Below are positions 50,274 to 62,500 of a DNA stretch of 64,000 bases, in pieces. Made by a program: the position numbers and the translations under genes. The notes under the pieces are model-generated. The model saw nothing but the letters and a program-made list of their open reading frames with translations. It did not search any database and was not told the DNA's origin. Source of the stretch: Toxoplasma gondii ME49. Its lineage: Eukaryota; Apicomplexa; Conoidasida; Eucoccidiorida; Sarcocystidae. Location of the stretch: positions 4,429,137 to 4,493,136 of the forward strand of contig NC_031477.1 in assembly GCF_000006565.2 (NCBI RefSeq), given 5' to 3'. Each line of letters starts with the position of its first letter. Position 1 is the first letter of the stretch.

Positions 50274-53200
50274 ATGAGTTCTCTGGCGTCGGATGCAAAC
50301 AACTCCAGCAGCGCAGCGGACATCGTCCATGACTTCTGTACAAAAATCTGTGACCCTGTTTCTGTGTCGTCTTTTGCTGAAGTGGGCGGCTCACCTCGTT
50401 CATCGGATGCAAGCTCGCGACCATTGGGGAAGGCGCTACGAAAGTCGCGCTTGGTGGGCTTCTTTCTTGTCCCTGTTTTCGTCGTGTTCTTCGTCCTCTC
50501 TTCAGATGCTACATCCTCTACGAGGGGTGTGGGCGTCCTATCTGCTCGTGCCGACCGCGAGGAGAAGTCCTCAGTATCATCATCTTCCCGCGCTTCCAGT
50601 TCTCCTAGAGCAAGTGCACTGCTTGTCCAAACCACTTATGCAGAAAACCCGTATCGAGATACGAAAGCGGCGGGGTATACCGGCCGCTCTTCTCGGCGCT
50701 CAGCGAGGGCCCGGCGCCGGCGAGCAGCCGACGGCGGCGAGGGTAAAGGGTTTCTGGGGGACATGCTCAATAAGTCTATGCTTGAGACGCGAAGTCGATC
50801 GACTGCGGCCGACCCTTACCAGCAGTTCACTTCCTGCGGCAGTGGTATGTTTGTCTCTACTGAAGTTGGTGAAGACGGCGGCGTTGAGAAGACAGCGAAA
50901 GTCGACGAATCGATGAACTGCTGGAACGTCTGCGCGTTCGTTGAAGATCTGTAAGCCGACTTGGTTTTTGCGCGAGCGGACCTGTCACTCCGTACTCAAA
51001 TATACTGTAGAGTTTCCTGGCAGCGGATTAGCCGCGACGTTGGTTGAGCGGGCTGGGCCTGCATGCGCGTAGGGTTCCTCTAGCACAGATGAGAAAGGCC
51101 TTCGATCTCCAGAGAAAGAGATTTTCGTGCACTCTTCAAGCATATGCACACGTCTACTTCCATTCCGGTGTCAGCCCTGTCTTCAAGTTTGCATGTCTGC
51201 ATCGGTTGTGGGCTTGGCAGCGCCTGCGCAGTTTCCCCTCGGATTTTCGATGGTTGAGTTGTCACAGGAATATCGTCAGTCAACTCGGGATGCTCAACGT
51301 GTGTGACTGACACTGACGGTTAGATGATGCTGCCGTTTTCATTTTAGTTTACCTTCAGTTTGTGATTTGCGTGACTTGGATCGAAAGATTTCGCAACACT
51401 TTCGCGCGGGAAGGCGATAACCTTTAGGGCGGTGCGCGCTTTCTCGTCTCGTATACACCCCGATATGATAAAGAGAAAACTGTCAGAAGTGGTTGGCGGG
51501 TTTACCGGTGCTCTGTTGTCTTTGATCCGACGGACCTGTAGAACAGCCACATGGTGCGAAACGACGCATCTTCGCCTTTTGCGCTTTTCCTGCTTTGTGG
51601 CTTTTCAGGGTATATGATCAGTGTTCCTCGACTCCTTCGCCCACAGAATGCATAACCAGGGCAGTGAAATCCCACTCACTGGTCCCCGATGGCTACAAAG
51701 GCAATTGCCGGTATTCATCGCCGCAGGATGTCTCTCCTACGTTTTGGGATGCGGAGCCGGATAGCGAATTCTGTCTTGACAAAGGCATGAACGCGTGGTT
51801 GAAAAGCGACTCCTGGGACGACTTTGTTTCTAAAAAGCCGCCCGGGTGTATTTATCCTAAGCAGGATCCTAGCATACCAGGTAGGGAAGGAAGTTCGGTC
51901 CGTTTGAGGAACATGGCACGTCGGGACGTTATCGTGTAAAACGAAGCGGCTAAATGCCATGCAGGCAAGCCGATTGTCTGTAGTCCATGAACTCGGTTTG
52001 AAAGAAGGGACTCGCTGAGTGATAAACGTCTGGAAACAGTAGAGACGGATGATCGACTTACCTGAATCCTCTGTCGGGCTATTGCCCGACTCTGTGGCTC
52101 GTCCTTGTCCAGTCGGGCACACGGGTCTTCCACATGGCAGTTAGTACAGACACAACGGGGCGTGCAACTGTTGCCAGGCCGTTCCTTACCGTATCCTCCT
52201 TGTTGTCTGCTCCTTTTCCTCCACGCATTTTCCCTATTCGCTCTCATATTTCGGCAAGCGATGCGTATGGTTTTTGACTCTTCGTGGAAAAACGCTCCAG
52301 GTGAATTGTTAGATGCGTCTCACTCCGCGTACGCGCAGATGCAGCTGGGTTGGTGTGTGTCTACATATTTACAGATTGAAACAGCATATGCTTGTATTTC
52401 ATGTCTTCACCTAATCACATGGACGTCGACCTTGCATTGCGTGTCTTTATTTGCCTTCGCAGCGTCCACGCCAACAGCGTACGTGAACGATGCGACGTCG
52501 GGCTTGGGGGAAGCTTTGGCCTCGCTAGTCCCCGTGGAGTATTATGTAGTGGTGCGGGACGCAGAAGAGGCGATGAATAACCCGATCGAGTATGGAGCGT
52601 ACGTGGCATCGTCGATTGTGCCGAGAGAGTACTGGGATAAGGTATCGTCGGATGCGAAAGACGGCTGGCATGTTGCGCGCGCGTTCTCGGTGCCCGACAA
52701 ACCCGCGGAGTTTGCCGCTCTGACGACGGCGGCAGACGGGTCCTCGACAAGCGCGAATATATGCCTCTACGCGGCCGTCGAGACGGCCAATCACAGTGAT
52801 GGCACATCTAAGACTTTTGTAAACTACGGAATGATTGCACAGACAGAGACATGTGAGGGGAAAATAGGTGTTTTGCCTGTTGCCGACATCCGCGGCAGCG
52901 GCATTCTCGACAGTTCAGCTCAGGAGATCAGTCGGAAAACGGGGTTTAATCTATGTGTGGCCAGGAGGTGGGTCACGAGGCATTTGTCAGAGAACGGAAT
53001 CAAGAGCACGGCTCAAGTCCCCATGTTTCAAGTAGCGCTGGATGCGCCCTGTGCCAGCTTCGTTTCCGCTTACGCCTATACGGACGAAGTGCCTAGTCAC
53101 TGGGGACAGTGGGAACAATACTTCGTTGCAAAGACCTACCCTCTAACGCGGGGTATATACGGCATTCCTGACGCAGCCAGATGCCCCTGGAGCTACGCGG

Positions 53201-53510
53201 TGCAGTACGGCCTGAAATGCTACACGAGCATTGAATACGATTTCTACATGTACCTCGGGAGTTTCGCAGAGGGGCAAATTGCCTGCCGTCGACTCGTTTC
53301 GAATATCCAGGTTCCCTCTGACTTCTCCAGGCTTGCTGTCATGCAAACCGACGATGACGAGAAAATCATGACTGTAGGTCACCGAATGTGGGGAACACAT
53401 TTGTGTCACTCCACAAACTTAGTGGCGTGCAGACGGCATGCGCATATATATATATATATATATATATTAATATACATATATTGTTCCGTACATGGATATG
53501 TGCTTATATA

Positions 53511-53548
<38 letters not shown>

Positions 53549-56500
53549 CACGGACGAGCTTGCCGCCGTCGTGGATGCAGTCCTTAAATGCAGACAAGTG
53601 TAGGCGGCAGTATATCTGACCCATACAGGAACTATCAGGAGTGACGTCTCTTGTCATTGTTTGACGCATGCCTTTTTTCCTTTCGCATGGGCGTTTTCCT
53701 TTGCATGCTCGCAGTTTCTCTCGGAGCCGGGCACGTTCACGTGGGTAGGCCTGTTTCAAGGTTCCCAAGCACTGTTGCCTGTTAAAACCGGTTTCATGGA
53801 CTCGGGCCGAGTCTCTGAGCAAACGTGCCCTGCGGAGGTCTTGGCAACGGGACAGTTTTCGCACCGCAACTCAGAGATCGAGGAAAAATGTTTGCAGGCA
53901 GGGGCCAATATTAGCACTCCTGGGTGGAAGACGACTTGGGGTGGCCTGGACGGCAACTCTGAGATTGCTCCGTAAGTTTGAGGCACGTAGCGCGTCTCGG
54001 TGAAACACAGGGTATCTATGTACATGGCAACCGCTCTTGCGTGTTTGCGATTGGCGCGTGCCCGTCTGGAAATACTGATGTAACTACTACTGAGATGCTG
54101 TTATGAGCAGCATGATCACAGTGGGAGCCATAGCCTCTGAGACACGATTTTTAAAAAGCATTTTTGGGTTTTTTCACGGGCACCAAATTTTGATCGGACA
54201 TGTTCTGTGCTGCGAACAAAATCAAGTATTCACGTTTCATCCGCATTCTACACAGAGAGAAGCGAGGCGCTCTGTCGGCACACGCAATATCGACTTTGGG
54301 GTCACGTCGTTCCATCAAAGTTGCTTTTTGCCTCAGATGGGACATCAAGTGGTGCTCGGGCCATCCACAGACAGAGAGGAACAATCGCTACGTTGACTGC
54401 GCCGGCCTACGCGTTAATGACAACATGGAGTCGTGCATTGAGTCTGCGCCCTGTGACGAGGCTAACCCCGTTTTTTGCACATACCCTGTGGACTACGGTG
54501 AGTTCTGGGGGGTCGTGTTGCGCATTGGGACTGATGACGAGGGAGAGAACACAGTGGAACGGTTCGTCGTTGTTGAATAAAAAGACGAAAACACAACGCA
54601 GATAGGATGTCGACGCTCGTCGCTCCACTCCCGCTTCGTCATGCATGCGTGACGCTGAACCCGTCAAAGACCCATTTGTTTCCGAGATTCTTATGGCGAG
54701 AAACGTGCCTCCCAGAATTGCCGTGACATCTCTCCATACTACACATTACTCGCTACGTCTGCGAATATAAACTACAGATTTGTCTGGTGCAGGATAGGCG
54801 CGCGCGCCAAAGTTCATTATGCACATCGTTTAGGCGTCTGTTTGGTCTTTTGGTTTCTGCTGATGGCATGGGACTGGAGAATTGAAAAAGAATGCCACGT
54901 TCTGTGCCTGGAGGCCTTTCTTTTGGATGCGGATCTCATCGCGATACGCTTCAACACGGTCTCAGTTGTTGACCTACTCGCTCACCATTCCACATGAAAC
55001 GAGTAGCCGTTGGGGACCTACGTGCAACCAGGTTTTGAGAATTGTTTCAGGCGGGCCACGTGCAACAGGTGTGTCACATGGCACTCTGCACAGATTGTCA
55101 CGAGTGGGAGTCTCTTTTCGAGAAGCAGGTCTTGGTGAAACCCTCGGTCAAACAGTGAGACAACTGAAATGCGAGGTCGAGGCATTTTTGACTGCGTATA
55201 TCTGATCAATACGCCGTCTCCTTATCCTGTGTCGCTTTGTCCAGGGCCTTATCTAGAAACGACGACTCCGCAGGGGCAGAGCTCCACCGGTCCTCGCCTA
55301 CCGCCGTATATCGGCTGCCTTCTCAGAAAGACTTGTGTCATTCAGTTCACCCTCACACGGCCAGACACGAGCAGTGACACGACTCTACCAGGGGCACACG
55401 GCACGATTTGGGGCGTTCCATCTGAAGGCGGCTTCTTGGCCGTCAAGGCAAACTGCATGGCTGTTAATGGGCCCATGATAGGTCCTTATCGCGTTACATC
55501 TACGGTGAATCTAGCGTCACTCGCTGCATTCAGGAGCGCGCGCCCTGGCCTCTACGAACTCTGCTACTGCAACACCAATTCGCCGGCTGTCAGTGTGGTG
55601 ACAACTGGCGCCACTCCGGACACACAGTGCATGCACCAGAGCAGTTTCAACCAGCTGATTGCATCACTGGGTCTCACAAAATACAACGAAAATGTTGGGT
55701 TCTCACAGGCCGTGCAGCTTCCCACAGCGAGCGCGACGGTGTCGACAAAATCTGTGTTAGCGCTTCTGGGTCGAGACTCTTGGGGAGGCGTCCCGACCGT
55801 TTACTGCGGCTGGCAGAGCACAGGCAGGTCCTGTCCTTTCGACGTCCGTGTGACGAGCAACGGCAATTGGAAGCTTCGGCCTTTTACAACAAAACTCACC
55901 TTCTACCCCGTCGATAGCAGCGTGTTGGTTACCGATCTGTGCACTTCAGAAGAGTCACCAGCTATCGTCGTCTCAGTGACGATTCAGTCGGGTGATACTG
56001 GGAGTGCCATACTCGATGCTGAAGACGCCACTTCGCTGTTCTACTCTGTCTGCGAAGGCAAGAAATTCCTGGGCTACGTTGTCCTCAAAGGTATGTTGAA
56101 ACGGTCTCACGAGAAATCGGCAGGCGTCGGTCGTTCTGCTTACCTCGCGTCATCTGCGTTCATTTCACGTTTCAAAATCGATTTGGGTTCGAATAGTGCA
56201 CGCGCGGGGAAGCCCTGAACCTAGGGGGCAGACTCGGCGTTCTTAGCGGGGAGGTTCGGAGCACATCGAACTGCCCTTGCATCTGTTGTACCGCACCAAG
56301 TGGAAGAACGATCAGGAACTGGAACCACAGACAGCGACACTCGCAAACGGGGTATGGTGGTTGCCCATAGATGAAGGCGGCGTCGTAGAAAATGTTGGAA
56401 CGTTTCTACTTTGGAGGCAACTCTGTGCTCCGTAACCCGACAACTGTGTTGGTACACCAGCCGACGTACTATATCGGGTTGTGTCCCGGAGTGTCGCTTG

Positions 56501-59500
56501 ACGATGGCAGCAAGCCTTCCCTTTCTGCCATCTGTTGCGTGCTTTCTGCAGAGATCGGGAATGCCGTCGAAGCCAAGATCTCACTTGAAAGTAAGCTGCG
56601 GATGTATTCGACGGTGATAAGGGCACGCGTTTCTCAGTGCATCCACATGTGGGCAGCCGCAACATACGTACGAACACGACACAGATGGCAGGATGAAATC
56701 TAAACATGTACGCATACAATGGGACAAATCTGGTGGTGTGATGGGCTGTCGCCTAAATGCATATGCACGTGAATGTCGTTTTTTTGTGCACACACCTTGC
56801 TCGTAAGGTAGCACACCGGTGTACAGCGTGCTGTCGTCACTTATGGAGGCGTGCATCGTCACGCATACTTTGCGACTCTACTCGAGTTTTTTGTAACGAA
56901 AATCGTGGATTTCTGTTACAGTGACATGCGGCTCCGAGAGCGTTGCGTGTAGTCTCCAATTGATTACTGACGGAATCGTTTTCTGCAGACAGCATGGACA
57001 TTGAACTCGTACATCTCTGCATATGACAGAGAGCTTTGTCTCACCAGACTGAGCGACGTGGAGAGAAGCGAATGCGCTGCATTCCAGACCATCGATTCTT
57101 ATTCAAGTTATTTCTCCATATCTTGTCGTGACCAGTTGGCGAGTTGTCCGTTTTTGGGAAACATGAACGAGGTTCGATATCTACATGCTTGAGACTTGAG
57201 GATCCGGCGAGATGTTCTGTACCTTGACAGGTCTGTTCAGCCAAGTGGTGATCTGCGCTTCGGGTACATAAGGGGTGTTCTGGGTTTTGGTTTCTCCTTT
57301 GGCTTTCAGATGTTGTACTGTCGGATCAGACCAACGTGAATGCAGATGATGTAACGTTAATCCTCCGAGGTGAATTTACCGACGCGCTTCTGCTCAGAAG
57401 CAAGGTGGTTGCAGTTTCTGTCGAGAGTGCTACAGACTCTGATTGTAGCACACTGACGCTTGCAAGTCTGCCGGAGTCGTCGGTCACCATCGTCCCGTTC
57501 CCCACACTATCCTCGGGTACGGGCGACCTTGTTGAGCTCCATTTCAAGGCAGGACCGTCCGCAAAAAAGCTTTGTTGGATGGAAACGATTGCTATGGGAG
57601 CAGACCGAGATTCGCGCACCTTCTCGACATACCTCGTAACCTTCCCAAGGGCGTCAACTGTTCGGGAGCTGAGCCTTGAAGACTCACGATGCTTCGGTCC
57701 CAGTGACCACCCTTGCAGATTCCGTGTGACACCGGAACCTGTGCCGTCGGAGGAGAACCCAATCAATGCGGTACGTGTGAGCCCTCTCCTTTTTCCCATC
57801 CTGTGTTCAGCTGTTAGCCATGCTGTGTCTAGTTGTTTGACTTCGACAAAGTCCGTACGCGTCGTCCTTCACTCGGATTCGCTGCCTTACAAAAGAGACG
57901 GTTGCATGCGAACAGCTCCGAGACACCCTGTAGGTGCATTGTGGTGTCGACTGTGGGAGCAGACTCGATGTGATGGTAAGATGAGCTTTTCTGGACTTTT
58001 GGTTGTTTGGACTTTTGCTTTTTTTTTGTCAGTCGCCTTACCTCCCCTCGACCTTCCGTGTCTACGTCATGAAGGACGGGTGCCCGTCAAGTGCTGAAGA
58101 CAGCGTCTTGGACGAGATTGACAACTCCAGTGGGGCGGACCCAGTGGCAGCCAATGCGAAGGGTATTCTGCTGGAGCTCGAGTGGGAATCCGAGAGTGCC
58201 ATGCAAGCAGTCCTACAGCCGCAGTACTTCCCCTGGCTACAGGCGATCGGTTCTGCCAACCTGTGTTGGGTGTACACTCGTGGGAATGCTGAGACGGAGT
58301 GCCCCATTGGCAGCACTTCCTGCGGAGATACGTTCGGGAAGATGTACGCGGTCGGCCCCACATCAGATGTACAAGCAAACGTGGTAGTCTGTCTACCAGG
58401 AGCCCCAGAGCCCTGTCTTACTACAGTAGAAGGTGTCAATCTCAATCTGTACGAGAGGATAACGGACCGTATGGCAGCACTGGACACGTGTGGCTCCGAC
58501 ACCGGCATAGGACTTCTGACGCCGTGGGGACACTACGCTGGCCTTATCGGCTCGTCTCTGTCTGCCCTCGAGGACGGGGTGCTGAGGTCTCGATCCGGGC
58601 CTTCACATCCTTCTTCCGTTTCCCAACCCTCACCGTCGTTTGCTCTCCTAGGCCAGGGACTGTCACAGACAAAGGCCTCGTTTCACGGTTCCGACGGGAG
58701 GAGACGTGGATCAAAAAGTTTGATGTGGAGCTTTGCCACCGATAGTGACTTGACGGATCCGTCTTCAGGAAACACGCCATCGAATGCGACGAGTCTTGTT
58801 TTCCAAATTCCATTTGCGTCTGAGGGAGGCAGCCTCGAGCTCTGTTTCCGGACCGGGGAAAGCGACTCCGATGATCTGACACGATTCACCGAGCCCGTGG
58901 GCCACGTCGTATACGGTTGGCGCCTTCACGGGGCTACGTTGGCTGTTGAGGCGACAACCAATCCGAACGCGGTGTTTTACCGCGTCACTGTGGTCTCGGG
59001 AATTGACGCTGCAGGCGCCCGTTCTTCTACGGTTGTCTATCTCAAACCAGTGAAAGGGTATCCGGAAGGAACGACGGTGCCATGCGACTACGACTTGGAC
59101 ACCAGTGGAGATGTCGCACACCAGGTTCAGGGGCCTGTCGTGTCCTCCGATGTGGATGATGTGACTTGGGATGACGACCTAGGCGGGACGTCGTCGCCCG
59201 GCAGCTCAGCCTCCTTCAAGATTCCCCTTCTCCATTATCAGGGCATGGCAGTATGCTGGTCGCAGCTGGTGGAGGCGAGTCCCGCGCAGGGCTCGCACTC
59301 GCAGTCACCGTTTTCTGTGCGCAGCGCCACTCTCGTGGGCTACTTCGCGGGCCCTTCGCTTCCAGTCTTGGCCGAGAATTCGGACGTTGCCGTCGCTTGC
59401 GCTCTGGCGAAGACCACGTGCGAGATTGCAGTCGGTCCCGGCAGAGCGGCAGTCGATTACACGGGAGGCCTCGCAATAACACCCGCGTTTTTGGATGTGA

Positions 59501-62500
59501 GGGTGACAGTTGTTCTGGACGCAGAGCTTTTGGCGGCGCCCTGTCCCGATCCGTCCGACCCGGGCTACGAGAATGCGATACGAGCAACATCTCAGACCCG
59601 CCTTGTGCTACCAAGTGACGTGCTGACGCCAGAGCGTCAGACATTCTTGGTTGATTCGAACGCACGAGAACTCCTCAAGACCAACGGCAAGGCGGGCATT
59701 TGCTACCGTGTGGACAACTGCGCAACCGAGAGTGACGCCCCGACTTCTGATTGCACGAAGTTTCTGGGCTTGGCGCTCTGGGTAGGACCGACTGCTGAGA
59801 CGCCCGACAAGGTAACGATCTGCAAGGCCCAACAACGAGACTGCCTGTTGAGAATCGACGGTTCAAACATGGATGTAGTGGACTACTCAGCTCCACGGGC
59901 GGCGTACGCAGCCACGTGTGGAGAACCCGGTCAGTACGTTACTGCGACGCTGGTACAGACCTCCAGCACTCCGTCGCAGGAGACCTTGGACTCGGACCTG
60001 GTCTCCAATGAGCATGCTTCTTGGGCGGCCTTCGCGTTTGCAATCCAACCCGCGTCGCTGTGGCGGCTCTGTTGGAATCCGTTCGATGCGGCCACTATGC
60101 AGGACGAGCCGGCTGAGGACCGGTTTGTCGTGAATCGCGGATTCCTCGTTTTTCCGGCCACGCCAGAGGTTGAGAGTGAGCGCGTAGAACTGGACAGCTC
60201 GTCCCAGACAATGCTCCGGCTCGTGATTAGCGCGATGGTCACGGAAGCCGCTCTAGAGAAGGTCTCCCGTCCTGACACTCCAGTGACAGAGCATTACGTC
60301 TATGTCAGCCCTCTGCTATCGCATGCAATTGGGGTGGCTGAGGATGTAGTGTGTGCAGATGCTGACGAGGAGACGAAGGTTCAATGGACCTCTGTAGACG
60401 CAAAGACGCCGACGGCTTTTGGGAACGAAGACTCGAATGACGCGGCAACAGCCTCGCGGATTCATTATTCGATCACTGCAATTTCCGTGGAACAGCAGGT
60501 GTGCTGGAGATCGGTCTATCGAGCAGAAGACGGAACAGTCGTGCACGAGGAGCGGATTTACCTGTCGAAGGTTCCTGCGGTTCTGACCCCCGAGCTGGAT
60601 ACGAGTGTTGCTAACCAGGTTTCCCCGCTGTTGACGTTTTGCTCGCTGGGAACTGAAGAGATGTGTTTGGTAACTCTAAAGCCAAGGGCTTCGTCAGACT
60701 CTACCCCTGCGACGTTCCCCCCGGGGGGCGAGTTGTATGTGGTACACGAAGGTGATTGCCCATCGGAAAGGGCCGATCCGAAACTAGTCAACGCAGCAGG
60801 CGACGGTGTGCCTACCACAGACACGACAGTTGTTCGTCTACACGTGGTGACATTCGACACCACAAGGGTGGCATTGGGCTTTCCCGAAGACGATCGAACA
60901 TGGATGAGTGCGCGAAAAGCAGCCGCGCTCTGTTTTGTTTTCGGTGAGAACCAGTGCCCGGCATCGGGCGCGTGCGTTGAGAGGATAGGCATGATATACT
61001 GGCGGGGGCCGCGAGTTTTTGAGGACACACAGCTCCGTGTGTTGTGCAACGACCCACAAGGATGCGATATTTCTGTGACGGGTCTTAATCTGAACACGTA
61101 CGACTTGTCATATAGCAGAGTTGCAGCGCTCGATTCATGCGGTGAGCCGGGAGGCCTCGGCCGTCTTGATATTGTCAGATACCCGGCTGGATACACACAG
61201 GACAGCCCTGTGGAGCCCTTGGACGACTACTTTACTTCCGATGACAGTTTCGGACAGGGGAGCTTTGCCATCAACAACATGGGTCGTGGTGTGTTGACAT
61301 GCGGGGCCTCTGAAGCGGTTTCGGTGACGACAGCGTCTTGGGGACCAGCCGATTTACAAAATTCGAAGGTGGCCTGCGACCCTGTCGACGTGTTGGAGCA
61401 CGTAGCTGCGCACTGTGAGGGGAAGGCGATTTGTGTCGTGTACCCTCACACGCCCAGAGATGACGAGACTGTCCGTTCTTACATCGGACTCAAACAGGAG
61501 GAGTTTCTTCGTCTTAGTGACCCTTGCCCTGGGACTGCAAATGAAGATCTACGGTTGGTTGGAACGCACACATGCGTTGCTGGAACGCGTAGCGTCACAC
61601 CGGAGGTAGCAATGGTGGAGACGACGTCAAGAGTCGCTGCAGGAGGAGCTAACTACTCTAACCCATCTACGGACGCGATGGACATGGTCGTGAAGTTGCC
61701 TCCGGACATAGCGAAGGTGTACGAGTTATGTTGGAATCCTGATCCAGTCATTACCCTGCAGCCGGCACGGTACAACGTGAAGGTTGGAGTTGCTCAGATC
61801 GTCCCCGTCGCGGGACTGGTGGACCTAATTTCCACGGTGTTTGAGCGGATCGACGACGCGAATGTCGAGGTGGTATTGAGGGGTATTCTGGCCGAGGAGG
61901 TCGCGGTAAACACGTCTATTTATTTGAAACAGATTCCTGATGAGGGAGCGATCAGCTGCTCGAATGATGATCAGGAAAACGCCATCGGGAAAGCCACATT
62001 CATGAGCTACGAATCGGGAGATGCGGGGACGACCGTCATCCGATACCGCATTGCGGCGGTCGATTCCGAGAAGGCGGTTTGCTGGAGGTGGACGAGTCAA
62101 GACTTTGCGGCGGGTGGCGGAGGCGTACAGAGCATCCTGATCGGAACGTTGCCCGGAACGGTAAACCCGGTGTCTCGGGCGTGGGGCGAGATGATGTGTA
62201 GTTTGCCCGGAGGAACGGACTGTTCTATTGAATTCGAACCCGATAGGCTGCTAGGAACGTATCCAACCGAGGAGGAGCCCGGCTCAGGTGCTGTCACTGG
62301 CTTCACGGACTATGCACAGTTCGCCAACCTGCATTCCCATCTGCGAAAAGGTACAAAGATCGGGCTTATTGCGGGACGTGAGTCTTGCCCAGAGGACCCC
62401 CAGGACCTCGCGTATCAACGGTTCACCCAGACGGGGATTGCGGAGGGGGATATTTCGGATAGTGAAGTCCAGGAAACGACCATTGGACTTCCCATCTCGG

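Noticed and set aside
54498..54580. Continuation of exon 5 to a stop at 54580
   Set aside because: A TACG/GTGAGT donor at 54497 gives an exact phase match to the next exon. Reading on would end the protein before the long open exon.
56229..56440. Alternative coherent frame (segment containing LYRTKWKNDQELEPQ) before exon 7
   Set aside because: It cannot be joined in phase to the exon ending at 56090 without crossing a stop. The acceptor at 56416 gives a phase-consistent chain instead.
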